A DNA stretch of 64,000 bases, from positions 248,001 to 312,000 of the forward strand of contig NZ_BARG01000018.1 of the NCBI RefSeq assembly GCF_000376565.1. Direction: 5' to 3'. Each line of letters opens with the position of its first letter. The stretch's first letter is position 1. The stretch is from Streptomyces hokutonensis (GTDB lineage: Bacteria > Actinomycetota > Actinomycetes > Streptomycetales > Streptomycetaceae). The translations under genes and the position numbers were made by a program. The notes below the pieces were generated by a model, which ran no database searches, was not told the origin of the DNA, and saw only the letters and a list, made by a program, of their open reading frames with translations. Positions 26,645 through 36,433 of the stretch are shown here, one piece after another.

Positions 26645-28720
26645 CTACTTCCAGGTGTCGCTCGCCGTGTAGCCGGACGAGGTGCCCGTCGTGTACGAGC
26701 GGTTCGTGCCGGACTCCCAGGTCACGGTCCCGGAGCTGTCCTTCTTGATGTACTTGTACGCGAAGGTCGTGCTCTTGGGGACGATGACGAGCTTGCTCCA
26801 GGTCGGGTACGACGCCGAGGACAGCGGGATCGCGTCGCTCGTGTTCCAGGAGCCGAGCGAGGCGATCGAGCCGACGACGTAGACGTTGGTGCCGAGGGCG
26901 GTGGTCGCCGTCTCGTTGAAGGTGACGTCGGTGGCGTCGGCGTCGGCCACGTTCCAGGAGTTGTTGAGCGAGACCGCCGAAGTGGTCGTCGTGGCGGCCC
27001 TGTTGGCGTTCGACTCCCAGGTGACGTTTCCGGACGAGTCCTTCTTGATGTACTTGAAGGCGAAGGACGTGTTGGTCGGCACGCCCACCGCCCCGGACCA
27101 GACCGGGTAGCCGGACGAGGACAGCGCGACCGCCTTCGACGTGTCCCAGCCGCCCAGCGCGTCGATGGAGCCGACGACGTAGACGCTCGTGCCGGACGCG
27201 GTGGACGCGTACTCGTTGAAGGTGGCGGTCACCGTGGAGCCGGACGAACCGCCGCCGCCGGTGTCGTCGCAGCCGACCGTGCAGGTGTAGGAGGAGTTGT
27301 AGAAGGCGATCGCGCTCTTCGCCGGGATGGTGAGGGACGCGCTGCCGCCCGAGACGGTGACGGTGGACGCGCCGCCGTCGACGACGTTCGAGTACGTGCC
27401 GTCGGCCATGCCCGTGGTGAAGGTGTAAGTCGCCGCCGAGGAGCCGTTGTTGAGCGCGAAGAAGCCCGCTCCGCCACGGCCGAAGCCGATCACGCTCGAC
27501 GACTTGGTCTGCCAGTCGGACACGGCGGCCGTGTCGACCGCGTTGTGCCAGGCGACCATGCCGACGACCCCGGTGTCCCGGTCCAGACAGTACCAACTAC
27601 CGCTGGAACAGTCCGTGTTGGTCACGAACCCGGACGAGCTCGGCGGTGCCTGGTCGCTCTGCGTCCACTCCCAACTGGCGTACACCGTCGGGGTGGACCA
27701 CTTGTAGGCGAGCTGGAAGAGGTTGGCGAGCTTGTAGGTGTCGCCGTCCTTGTAGCTCATGTGCAGACCGTTGCGTTCGGTGTCGTGGTTGGTCACGAAG
27801 GACACCGAGTCGGCGGCCGGGAGGATGCCGCTGCTCTCCAGGGAGGACAGGTCGCTCACGTTGCCCTGGAACGCCGACTTCATCCTGCTCGCGTAGGTGA
27901 AGTCGAGGACGTCACCGGAGGCGTAGTAGTCGCTGGGCTGCGGGGTCGAGCCCGGATAGATCTCCTGGAAGACATACGGCGCCTTGCCCGACGTCGTGCT
28001 CGTCAGCTTGCCCTCGATCGCCGCCAGGTCGGTCTCGGGGATGTGCTTGGCCGCGTCGACCCTGAACCCGTCGACACCGAGGGCGAGTTGCTTGTTGAGG
28101 AAGTTCGCGATGCCCGCGCGGACCGAGTCCGAGCCGGTCTTCAGGTCGGGCAGGCCCAGGAGTTCGCAGTTCTGGACCTGGGTGAGGTTCGAGTAGTCCT
28201 GGATGGTCAGGTCGGAGGTGGGGCAGTCCGCCGAGGTGTGGTAGTCGCCGGGGTCCCAGTCGGGGGTGTCGTACTTGCTGGTGATCGTGGTGCCGTTGTA
28301 GCCGGTGCCGGTCTGCGCGGCGGTGTGGTTGATCACCGCGTCCGTGTAGACCTTGACGCCCGCCGTGTGGCACGCGCTCACCATGCTCGCGAACTGGGCC
28401 GCCGTACCGAAACGGCTGTTCAGGTTGTACGAGTACGGCTGGTAGACGTCCCACCAGTAGTAGTTGGTCTGCTTGAGCGACTCGGCGGGCGGTGCCACCT
28501 GGACCGCGCCGTAGCCGGCCGGGCCCAGTACGTTCGTGCACTCCGAGGCGATGGAGTCCCAGTTCCATTCCCAGAGGTTGGCGATGACGTCGCCCTTGGC
28601 GGAGGTGTCCGCGTGGGCGGTGGCGGCGGGGAGGGCGACCACGCCCGCCAGGGCGAGGGCCCCGGCGGCCACGGCACCGGCCGCGCGCCTGATGGTTCCC
28701 GGTGTTCGGTATCTGCTCAT
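26645..28720 (-). CDS. Secreted alpha-amylase with two starch-binding (CBM20) domains
   Basis: The protein has 691 residues from the ATG at 28720 (GGAGC upstream). The signal peptide ends near ATAHADT (about 37). The GH13 barrel has TDAVINHTAA (I), GVDGFRVDAAKHI (nucleophile), FQEIYPG (Glu) and [11 protein letters not shown] (third Asp). It is followed by a C-terminal beta domain, a Gly/Ser linker and two CBM20 modules of about 100 residues (each TATFNEYAST/VTFNETATTALG to FAYKYIKKDSSG then TWES), which are clearly homologous to each other. The CBMs let the enzyme act on raw starch granules. It shares its upstream region, with a MalR-type palindrome, with the pullulanase gene. Confidence 0.93.
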   Translation of the reverse strand: MSRYRTPGTIRRAAGAVAAGALALAGVVALPAATAHADTSAKGDVIANLWEWNWDSIASECTNVLGPAGYGAVQVAPPAESLKQTNYYWWDVYQPYSYNLNSRFGTAAQFASMVSACHTAGVKVYTDAVINHTAAQTGTGYNGTTITSKYDTPDWDPGDYHTSADCPTSDLTIQDYSNLTQVQNCELLGLPDLKTGSDSVRAGIANFLNKQLALGVDGFRVDAAKHIPETDLAAIEGKLTSTTSGKAPYVFQEIYPGSTPQPSDYYASGDVLDFTYASRMKSAFQGNVSDLSSLESSGILPAADSVSFVTNHDTERNGLHMSYKDGDTYKLANLFQLAYKWSTPTVYASWEWTQSDQAPPSSSGFVTNTDCSSGSWYCLDRDTGVVGMVAWHNAVDTAAVSDWQTKSSSVIGFGRGGAGFFALNNGSSAATYTFTTGMADGTYSNVVDGGASTVTVSGGSASLTIPAKSAIAFYNSSYTCTVGCDDTGGGGSSGSTVTATFNEYASTASGTSVYVVGSIDALGGWDTSKAVALSSSGYPVWSGAVGVPTNTSFAFKYIKKDSSGNVTWESNANRAATTTTSAVSLNNSWNVADADATDVTFNETATTALGTNVYVVGSIASLGSWNTSDAIPLSSASYPTWSKLVIVPKSTTFAYKYIKKDSSGTVTWESGTNRSYTTGTSSGYTASDTWK

Positions 28721-28830
28721 GAGCGGCTCCGAAAGGGGGGTTCGGGGTTCAACAACTGGTGAGCGTGGGCCAGTTGAGAAGGGCACGTCAAGGTTGCGGA
28801 TGAAAGTTCTTTCTGTGACTTTCACATGTC

Positions 28831-28839
28831 TTGCTGCAA
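28831..28839. promoter_or_regulatory. Putative MalR operator between amylase and pullulanase
   Basis: TTGCTGCAA is the reverse complement of the TTGCAGCAA found at 17384 and 22651. A further CTTGCG half-site lies at 28842. It is placed between the divergent start codons at 28720 and 28912, so one operator could serve both genes. Confidence 0.75.
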
Positions 28840-28911
28840 CCCTTGCGTCAGCGATACCGTCTCGCCGGGGTCGGACCCGAACTGAGCCGTAATCGCAAGG
28901 AGTTCACGCCT

Positions 28912-31900
28912 GTGATACCGAGATGGCCGGCGGCCCGCACGCGCCGCACCGAGCGACGGAGAAGGGCCACGGGCATCGTCGCCGTCGCGCTCCTCGCGGC
29001 GTTCGTCCAACCCCTCGCCGCCCACGCCGCGACCCCGCCCGCACCCCCGTCCGACGCGCAGCTGGCGGCCACGCCCGCGCGGCACGACGACACCCGCGAG
29101 CAGTTCTACTTCGTGATGCCGGACCGGTTCGCCAACGGCGACACCTCCAACGACCAGGGCGGCCTGACCGGTTCACGCCTCAGCACCGGCTACGACCCCA
29201 CCGACAAGGGCTTCTACCAGGGCGGCGACCTCAAGGGTCTGACAGAGAAGCTCGACTACATCAAGGGCCTCGGCACCACCGCCATCTGGATGGCCCCGAT
29301 CTTCAAGAACCAGCCCGTGCAGGGGACGGGGAGCGACGCCTCCGCCGGCTACCACGGCTACTGGATCACGGACTTCACCAAGGTCGACCCGCACTTCGGC
29401 ACCAACAAGGACCTCGCGACCCTCATCTCCAAGGCCCACGCCAAGGGCATGAAGGTCTTCTTCGACGTCATCACCAACCACACCGCCGACGTCGTCGACT
29501 ACGAGGGCAAGTCCTACGACTACCTCTCCAAGGGCGCCTTCCCCTACCTCACCAAGGACGGGCAGCCCTTCGACGACGCCGACTACGCGGACGGCACCAA
29601 GACCTTCCCCGCCGTCTCCACCTCCTCCTTCCCGAAGACGCCGACCGTCCCCGCCGACAAGGCGGACGTGAAGGTCCCGGCCTGGCTCAACGACCCGACG
29701 ATGTACCACAATCGCGGCGACTCGACCTACGTCGGCGAGAACGCCACCTACGGCGACTTCTCCGGCCTCGACGACCTGTGGACCGAACGGCCCGAGGTCG
29801 TCAGCGGCATGGAGAAGATCTACGAGAAGTGGGTCCGCGACTTCGACGTCGACGGCTTCCGCATCGACACCGTCAAACACGTCGACATGGACTTCTGGAC
29901 CCAGTGGGCGACGGCCCTCGACAAGTACGCGGCGAAGCACGGCCGGAAGAACTTCTTCATGTTCGGCGAGGTCTACTCCGCCGACACGTCCGTCACCTCG
30001 CCCTACGTCACCCAGGGCCGCCTGGACGCCACGCTCGACTTCCCCTTCCAGGACGCGGCCCGCGCCTACGCCTCCCAGGGCGGCAGCGCGCAGAAGCTCG
30101 CGAGTGTCTTCGGCGACGACTACAAGTACACGACCGACAAGGCCAACGCGTACGAACAGGTCACCTTCCTCGGCAACCACGACATGGGCCGCATCGGCTA
30201 CTTCCTCGACCAGGACAACCCGAAGGCCACCGACGCCCAGCTCCTCGCCAAGGACAAGCTGGCGAACGAGCTGATGTTCCTCAGCCGCGGCAACCCCGTC
30301 GTCTACTACGGGGACGAACAGGGCTTCACCGGCTCCGGCGGCGACAAGGACGCCCGCCAGACGATGTTCGCCTCGAAGGTCGCCGACTATCTCGACGACG
30401 ACGAGATCGGCACCGACCGGACCGCCGCGAGCGACGCCTACGACTCAACTGCCCCGCTGTACAAGGAGATCGCCGCTCTCTCCAAGCTGCGCAAGGACAA
30501 CCCGGCGCTGACCGACGGTGTGCAGACCGAGCGTTACGCGGCCGACGGCGCCGGGGTCTACGCCTTCACGCGGACCAGCGGCAGCGCCGAGTACGTCGTC
30601 GCCCTCAACAACGCCGACACCGACAAGACGGTGACCTTCGCGACCGGTTCGCCGGACATGAAGTACCGGGGGATCTACGGGAGTTCGGCCACCGCGACGA
30701 GCGGCGCCGACAACAAGGTGACGGTCACCGTCCCGGCCGGTTCCACGATCGTCCTCAAGGCGGTGGGCTCCCTCGCCCGCCCGGTGAGCAAGCCGACGAT
30801 CACCCTCAAGGCGCCGGACGCCGGGGCCACCGGCACGGTCGAGCTGAGCGCCGACGTCACCGGCGGCCGGCTCAACCGGGTCGTCTTCGCCGCCCAGACC
30901 GGCAACGGCACGTGGCAGACGCTCGGTTCCGCCGACCACGCCCCGTACAAGATCACCCAGACCATCGGCAAGGACGTGGCGCCCGGAACGGCCCTGCGGT
31001 ACAAGGCGGTTGTGGTCGACTCCGCAGGGCGCACGGCGAGCGCGACAGCCGCCTCCACCTCCGGCACTCCGCCCGCCGAGGAGGTCCCCACCGCCTCCTC
31101 CCGCGACTACGCGGTCGTCCACTACAAGCGCACCGACGGCGACTACGACAACTGGGGCCTGTACGCCTGGGGCGACCTCGCCGACGGCGAGGCGACCACC
31201 TGGCCGGCCAGCCACCCGTTCGTCGGGCGTGACGCCTACGGCGCCTTCGCCTACGTCAAGTTGAAGCCCGGGGCGACGAACGTCGGCTTCCTGGTGATCG
31301 ACAAGGACGGCAACAAGGATGTCTCCGCCGACCGTTCGATCGACGTCACCAAGACCGGCGAGGTCTGGATCGAGCAGGGCAAGGAAGCCGTACAGACGGA
31401 GAAGCCCGACTACCCGGCGCAGGACACCGCCAAGGCCGTCATCCACTACCACCGCGCGGACGGCGACTACACCGGCTGGGGTCTGCACGTCTGGACCGGT
31501 GCGGCGAACCCCACCGACTGGTCGAGCCCGCTGCAACCGGTGAAGACCGACTCCTACGGCGCCGTCTTCGAGGTGCCGCTCAACTCCGGTGCCACCAGTC
31601 TCAGTTACATCATCCACAAGGGCGACGAGAAGGACCTCTCCGCCGACCAGTCGCTGGATCTCAAGTCCAACGGCTACGAGGTGTGGCTGCTGAACGGCCA
31701 GGAGAAGTACCTCCTGCCACAGCCCGCCGGCAGCGCGGCCGCCCTCGACCTGACCACCTCCAAGGCGGTCTGGATCGACCGGAACACGGTCGCCTGGAAC
31801 GGCTCCGACGCGGCCGCCTCCACCCAGCTCCTGTACTCCCACGACGGTTCGATCGCCGTGCAGGACGGCGCGCTGACGAGCGACGACGAGCGGTGGCTGC

Positions 31901-34317
31901 GGCTGTCGAAGACCACGCTCACCGACGCGCAGAAGGCCAAGTTCCCCTATCTGAAGGACTACACGGCCTGGTCCGTCGACCCGCGTGACCGGAGCCGGGT
32001 GCGGGAGGCCCTGACCGGTCAGCTCGTCGCCTCCCAACGGGCCGTCAACGGCGCCGTGTTGGCGGCGACCGGAGTGCAGGTCGCCGGTGTCCTCGACGAC
32101 GTGTACGCCGCCGCGGCCAAGGCCGACCTCGGCCCGACCTTCCGCAAGGGCCGTCCCACGCTGGCTGTCTGGGCGCCGACGGCACAGAACGTGTCCCTCG
32201 ATCTCGACGGCTCGCTGAAGAGGATGAGCCGTGACGCCACCACCGGCGTCTGGTCCGTCACCGGTCCGGCCTCCTGGACGAACAAGCCGTACCGGTACGT
32301 CGTGAAGGTGTGGGCGCCGACCGTCCGGAAGGTCGTCACCAATCAGGTCACCGACCCCTACTCGGTCGCCCTCACCGCCGACTCCGAGCGCAGTCTCGTC
32401 GTCGACCTCGACGCCAAGTCCCTTGCCCCCAGCGGCTGGTCGAGCCTGAAGAAGCCCAAGGCGGTGGCGCTGAAGGACGCCGAGATCCAGGAGCTGCACA
32501 TCCGGGACTTCTCCGTCGCGGACAAGACGGTCCCCGCGAAGGACCAGGGGACGTATCTCGCCTTCACCGACAAGAACAGCGACGGCTCCAAGCATCTGCG
32601 GGAGCTGGCCGAGTCCGGGACGTCGTACGTGCACTTGCTGCCCGCCTTCGACATCGCCACCATCCCGGAGAAGAAGTCCGAGCAGTCCACCACCGACTGC
32701 GACCTCGCCTCCTACGCCGCCGACTCCGAGAAACAGCAGGAGTGCGTGGCGGCCGTCGCCGCGAAGGACGCCTACAACTGGGGTTACGACCCTTACCACT
32801 TCACGGTTCCGGAGGGTTCGTACGCGACCGATCCGGACGGCACCGGCCGTACCGTCGAGTTCCGGAAGATGGTCAAGTCGCTGAACGAGGACGGGCTTCG
32901 GGTCGTCATGGACGTCGTCTACAACCACACGGCGGCCAGCGGGCAGGCGGACTACTCGGTGCTCGACAAGATCGTGCCCGGCTACTACCAGCGGCTGCTG
33001 GCCGACGGCAGCGTGGCCACCTCCACCTGCTGCGCCAACACGGCCACCGAGAACGCCATGATGGGCAAGCTCGTCGTCGACTCCGTGGTCACCTGGGCCA
33101 AGGAGTACAAGGTCGACGGCTTCCGCTTCGACCTCATGGGCCATCAGCCGAAGGCCAACATCCTCGCCGTACGCAAGGCGTTGGACGCGCTGACCCTCGC
33201 GAAGGACGGCGTCGACGGCAAGAAGATCATCATGTACGGCGAGGGGTGGAACTTCGGCGAGGTCGCCGACGACGCCCGTTTCGTGCAGGCCACGCAGAAG
33301 AACATGGCCGGCACGGGCATCGCGACCTTCTCCGACCGGGCCCGGGACGCGGTGCGCGGCGGCAGCCCCTTCGACGCCGACCCCGGTGTCCAGGGCTTCG
33401 CGTCCGGGCTCTACACCGACCCCAACTCCTCCACGGCGAACGGCACTTCGGCCGAGCAGAAGGCCCGCCTCCTGCACTACCAGGACCTCATCAAGGTCGG
33501 CCTGAGCGGCAACCTCGCCAAGTACCGCTTCACCGACACCGACGGGAAGGACGTCACCGGCGCCGAGGTCGACTACAACGGCACGGCCGCCGGCTACGCG
33601 GACGCGCCCGGCGACGCCCTCGCCTATGTCGACGCGCACGACAACGAGTCGCTGTTCGACGCGCTGACGTACAAGCTGCCCGCCGGGACGAGCGCCGCCG
33701 ACCGGGCCCGGGCGCAGGTCCTCGCGATGGCCACCGCCACCCTCTCCCAGGGGCCGTCCCTCTCCCAGGCCGGTACCGACCTGCTGCGCTCCAAGTCCCT
33801 GGACCGCAACTCCTTCGACAGCGGCGACTGGTTCAACGCGATCCACTGGAACTGCGCCGACGGCAACGGCTTCGGGCGGGGACTGCCGATGGCGGCCGAC
33901 AACGCCTCCAAGTGGCCGTACGCGAAAGGCCTGTTGACGTCGGTGAAGGTCGGCTGCGGGCAGATCGAGGGGGCCTCGGCCGCGTATCAGGATCTGCTGA
34001 GGATCCGTACGACGGAGGGTGTCTTCTCGCTCGACACGGCCGGGCAGGTGCAGTCGAAGCTGTCGTTCCCGCTGTCAGGGAAGGACGAGACGCCCGGGGT
34101 GATCACCATGGAACTCGGTGATCTTGTCGTCGTGTTCAACGCGACGCCGGGCGCGCAGGAGCAGAAGGTGGGCGCCCTGGCCGGTACCGGCTACCGGCTG
34201 CACCCGGTGCAGGCGGCGGGGGCGGACGCCGTGGTGAAGTCCGCTTCCTACGACAAGGCGACCGGTACTTTCGTGGTTCCGGAACGCACTGTGGCGGTAT
34301 TCACCCGGACATCCTGA
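28912..34317 (+). CDS. pulA: Secreted double-headed alpha-amylase/pullulanase
   Basis: This is an 1801-residue secreted protein. The GTG at 28912 follows AAGGAG at good spacing and opens a signal peptide ending near AAHAAT. The first GH13 module (about 55-600) has YFVMPDRFANGD, FFDVITNHTADV, VDGFRIDTVKHVD, FMFGEVYS and FLGNHDMGR. An Ig-like domain (about 625-720) and two PUD/CBM41-type modules (AVVHYKRTDGDYDNWGLYAW, AVIHYHRADGDYTGWGLHVW) follow. The second module (about 950-1800) is a complete pullulanase with CBM48-like LAVWAPTAQNVSLDL, VMDVVYNHTA, VDGFRFDLMGHQ, IMYGEGWNFGE and VDAHDNESLFD. Both modules keep all three acidic residues, so one chain should cut both alpha-1,4 and alpha-1,6 bonds. 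Confidence 0.93.
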   Translation: MIPRWPAARTRRTERRRRATGIVAVALLAAFVQPLAAHAATPPAPPSDAQLAATPARHDDTREQFYFVMPDRFANGDTSNDQGGLTGSRLSTGYDPTDKGFYQGGDLKGLTEKLDYIKGLGTTAIWMAPIFKNQPVQGTGSDASAGYHGYWITDFTKVDPHFGTNKDLATLISKAHAKGMKVFFDVITNHTADVVDYEGKSYDYLSKGAFPYLTKDGQPFDDADYADGTKTFPAVSTSSFPKTPTVPADKADVKVPAWLNDPTMYHNRGDSTYVGENATYGDFSGLDDLWTERPEVVSGMEKIYEKWVRDFDVDGFRIDTVKHVDMDFWTQWATALDKYAAKHGRKNFFMFGEVYSADTSVTSPYVTQGRLDATLDFPFQDAARAYASQGGSAQKLASVFGDDYKYTTDKANAYEQVTFLGNHDMGRIGYFLDQDNPKATDAQLLAKDKLANELMFLSRGNPVVYYGDEQGFTGSGGDKDARQTMFASKVADYLDDDEIGTDRTAASDAYDSTAPLYKEIAALSKLRKDNPALTDGVQTERYAADGAGVYAFTRTSGSAEYVVALNNADTDKTVTFATGSPDMKYRGIYGSSATATSGADNKVTVTVPAGSTIVLKAVGSLARPVSKPTITLKAPDAGATGTVELSADVTGGRLNRVVFAAQTGNGTWQTLGSADHAPYKITQTIGKDVAPGTALRYKAVVVDSAGRTASATAASTSGTPPAEEVPTASSRDYAVVHYKRTDGDYDNWGLYAWGDLADGEATTWPASHPFVGRDAYGAFAYVKLKPGATNVGFLVIDKDGNKDVSADRSIDVTKTGEVWIEQGKEAVQTEKPDYPAQDTAKAVIHYHRADGDYTGWGLHVWTGAANPTDWSSPLQPVKTDSYGAVFEVPLNSGATSLSYIIHKGDEKDLSADQSLDLKSNGYEVWLLNGQEKYLLPQPAGSAAALDLTTSKAVWIDRNTVAWNGSDAAASTQLLYSHDGSIAVQDGALTSDDERWLRLSKTTLTDAQKAKFPYLKDYTAWSVDPRDRSRVREALTGQLVASQRAVNGAVLAATGVQVAGVLDDVYAAAAKADLGPTFRKGRPTLAVWAPTAQNVSLDLDGSLKRMSRDATTGVWSVTGPASWTNKPYRYVVKVWAPTVRKVVTNQVTDPYSVALTADSERSLVVDLDAKSLAPSGWSSLKKPKAVALKDAEIQELHIRDFSVADKTVPAKDQGTYLAFTDKNSDGSKHLRELAESGTSYVHLLPAFDIATIPEKKSEQSTTDCDLASYAADSEKQQECVAAVAAKDAYNWGYDPYHFTVPEGSYATDPDGTGRTVEFRKMVKSLNEDGLRVVMDVVYNHTAASGQADYSVLDKIVPGYYQRLLADGSVATSTCCANTATENAMMGKLVVDSVVTWAKEYKVDGFRFDLMGHQPKANILAVRKALDALTLAKDGVDGKKIIMYGEGWNFGEVADDARFVQATQKNMAGTGIATFSDRARDAVRGGSPFDADPGVQGFASGLYTDPNSSTANGTSAEQKARLLHYQDLIKVGLSGNLAKYRFTDTDGKDVTGAEVDYNGTAAGYADAPGDALAYVDAHDNESLFDALTYKLPAGTSAADRARAQVLAMATATLSQGPSLSQAGTDLLRSKSLDRNSFDSGDWFNAIHWNCADGNGFGRGLPMAADNASKWPYAKGLLTSVKVGCGQIEGASAAYQDLLRIRTTEGVFSLDTAGQVQSKLSFPLSGKDETPGVITMELGDLVVVFNATPGAQEQKVGALAGTGYRLHPVQAAGADAVVKSASYDKATGTFVVPERTVAVFTRTS

Positions 34318-34332
34318 AAGCGCATTATCGTG

Positions 34333-34364
34333 GTGGGGCGGGCTGTGACATCGGCCTGCCCCAC
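34333..34364 (+). terminator. Terminator after the pullulanase gene
   Basis: Arms GTGGGGCGGGC and GCCTGCCCCAC (11 bp, one G-T type mismatch) with a 10-nt loop lie 15 bp after the stop. Confidence 0.75.
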
Positions 34365-34392
34365 CGGTGTGTCAAAGGGCCAGGTCTGACAA

Positions 34393-36024
34393 ATGGACGT
34401 CAATGGCAAGCTGACGCACGCGACCGTGCTGCTCGTGGACGACGAGCCCGCGAGCCGGTTCGCGGTCGAGAGTGTGCTGAGCAGGGCCGGTCATCGGGTC
34501 CTCGCGGTCGGCAGCGGCGGCGAGGCGCTCGCCGAACTCGATGTGCGGCTGCGCAAGGGGAACCTGCCCGACGTGGCGCTGATCGACGTGCATCTGCCGG
34601 ACATGAGCGGGTTCGACCTCTGTCAGATGCTCAAGGAGCGGCCGCGCATGGCGGGCCTGCCGGTCGTGCACGTCTCCGCCCTCGCCGCGCCGCCGAGCGA
34701 CCGCTGCCCGGCGCTCGACGCGGGCGACGAGGCCTATCTGACGGTGCCCGCCGAACCCGAGGAGATCGAGGCGGCCGTCCGGGCCGCGGTCCGGGCCGCC
34801 CGGCTGCGCGCCGACGACCAGGCACTCGTCAAACGGCTGACCCTGCTGTCGGAGATGATCGTCACCATCCAGGCGGCGCGCTCCCTCCAGGAACTCGTCG
34901 AGGTCGCCGCCGACGGCACCGCACGGCTCACCAACACCCCCGCCGCCGTGTTCGTCCTCGACCGGGACGACGAGCTGTACCGCGGCCTGCCCCGGGACCG
35001 TACCTCGGTCGCGCTGCCCGGCCCGGACGCCGACCGGGCCGTGGCCCGGCTGCTGCGACGGCTCTCCCAGGGGCAGTCCGGCGTGCAGATCACCACCGTG
35101 CCCGCGCCCCTGTGGCCCACCGGGCTCTTCCGGCCCGGCGTGGAACACGACGCCCGGCTCGCGCTGGTCCTCACCCAGGAGGGCCGGGCCCCGGTCTGCC
35201 TCGCCGCGCCCACGCGCGGGCTGCGCCGCGTGGGCCCCGAGGCCGAGGCGCTGCTGGCGCAGCTCGCCCAGGCCACCGCGCTCGCCGCCGAGCCCCTCCT
35301 CATGTACCAGGTCGAGCGGCATGTCGCCCTCACCCTCCAGCGCAGCTTCCTGCCCAAACCGGACCAGCTGCCCGAACTCCCGGGCGTCGACGCCGCCGTA
35401 CGCTACGTGCCCGCATCCCAGGACGCCGAGATCGGCGGCGACTTCTACGCCGTCCTGCGGGCCGGCGGGGGAGTGCTCTTCGCCGTCGGCGACGTCGTCG
35501 GGCACTCGCTGGAGGCGGCCACCGTCATGGTGGAGATACGGCACGCGCTGCGCGCCTACTGCGTCGACGAGAGCGACCCGAGCGTGCTCGCCGAGCGGCT
35601 GGACCGGATGCTGCGGCACTACCACCCCGAGACCACGGCCACCATGTGCCTGGCCCTCGTCGACCCCGACACCGGGCGCACCCTCATCTCCAACTCGGGC
35701 CACATCCCGCCGCTGATCGTCCGGGACTCCGGCACCGCGGACTACGCCAAGGCGGCGGGCCCGCTGCTCGGGGTGGGCCTGTCCCACCCGCCGCCCACCG
35801 AGCTGTTCCTCGAACCCACCGACCGGCTCCTGATGATCACCGACGGTCTGATCGAGACCCGGGGCACGGACATCTCGGCCTCCATGGAACACCTGCGCGC
35901 CGCCGCCTCCGGCGCCCTGCCCGGCCTGGACGCCCTGTGCGACACCCTCCTCGACTGCTTCGGCGTCGACCGGGGAGACGACATCGCGATGCTGGCGCTG
36001 CGGCTGGGGTCGGACAGGCCCTAG
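34393..36024 (+). CDS. Response-regulator PP2C phosphatase (REC-GAF-SpoIIE)
   Basis: The protein has 543 residues. The receiver domain (about 10-125) has ATVLLVDDEP and phospho-acceptor Asp in VALIDVHLPDMSG. A GAF-like domain (about 155-300) and a SpoIIE/PP2C phosphatase domain (about 330-540) follow, with EIGGDFYAVLRAGGG, FAVGDVVGHSLEAA and DRGDDIAMLAL holding the metal-binding Asp residues. Such proteins act like RsbU, dephosphorylating an anti-sigma-factor antagonist after phosphorylation by a sensor kinase. Neither kinase nor antagonist is adjacent, so it is an orphan. It stands alone between the pullulanase terminator and the CHMI gene. Confidence 0.9.
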   Translation: MDVNGKLTHATVLLVDDEPASRFAVESVLSRAGHRVLAVGSGGEALAELDVRLRKGNLPDVALIDVHLPDMSGFDLCQMLKERPRMAGLPVVHVSALAAPPSDRCPALDAGDEAYLTVPAEPEEIEAAVRAAVRAARLRADDQALVKRLTLLSEMIVTIQAARSLQELVEVAADGTARLTNTPAAVFVLDRDDELYRGLPRDRTSVALPGPDADRAVARLLRRLSQGQSGVQITTVPAPLWPTGLFRPGVEHDARLALVLTQEGRAPVCLAAPTRGLRRVGPEAEALLAQLAQATALAAEPLLMYQVERHVALTLQRSFLPKPDQLPELPGVDAAVRYVPASQDAEIGGDFYAVLRAGGGVLFAVGDVVGHSLEAATVMVEIRHALRAYCVDESDPSVLAERLDRMLRHYHPETTATMCLALVDPDTGRTLISNSGHIPPLIVRDSGTADYAKAAGPLLGVGLSHPPPTELFLEPTDRLLMITDGLIETRGTDISASMEHLRAAASGALPGLDALCDTLLDCFGVDRGDDIAMLALRLGSDRP

Positions 36025-36063
36025 GGTGAGCCCGTCATTGGCTGAGAACAACAGGGGAACCCC

Positions 36064-36420
36064 ATGCCGCAGATCACCGTCGACCACTCCCACACGATCT
36101 CCTTCGACCAGGACGGTTTCGCCCGTGCGCTGCACGAGGCGGTGGTCGAGATCGCGGCCGCGAAGCCGGAGGCGTGCAAGACCCAGTTCCGCCCGGCCGA
36201 GTACACGGCCTTCGGGTACGAGGGTCTCGACGAGCTGGGACACACCGTCGTCCACGTCACCCTCGGCCTGCTCGCCGGCCGCACCGAGGAGACCAAGGCG
36301 AAGCTGACCGAGAAGGTCCTGGAACTCCTCCGCGAGTACATCGACGAGGACGGCTCCGTGCTGCACGCCTCCGCCGAGGTACGCGAACTCGACGCGTCCT
36401 ACCGGAAGTTCGAGCGCTAG
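36064..36420 (+). CDS. 5-carboxymethyl-2-hydroxymuconate isomerase-like protein
   Basis: The protein has 118 residues, matching the small CHMI/tautomerase-like family (PF02962) in length, in the N-terminal MPQITVDHS with Pro2 as the usual catalytic base, and in GHTVVHVTLGLLAGRTEETK. The enzyme isomerises a ring-cleavage product of homoprotocatechuate. No other homoprotocatechuate genes are present, so the true substrate may differ. It lies 39 bp after the phosphatase gene and is convergent with TetR. Confidence 0.8.
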   Translation: MPQITVDHSHTISFDQDGFARALHEAVVEIAAAKPEACKTQFRPAEYTAFGYEGLDELGHTVVHVTLGLLAGRTEETKAKLTEKVLELLREYIDEDGSVLHASAEVRELDASYRKFER

Positions 36421-36433
36421 ACCGTTGCCTGTC

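Noticed and set aside
28831..28911. ATG-type start upstream of the pullulanase GTG
   Set aside because: It would put the start inside the MalR-type operator and before the AAGGAG site; the GTG at 28912 opens a normal signal peptide.
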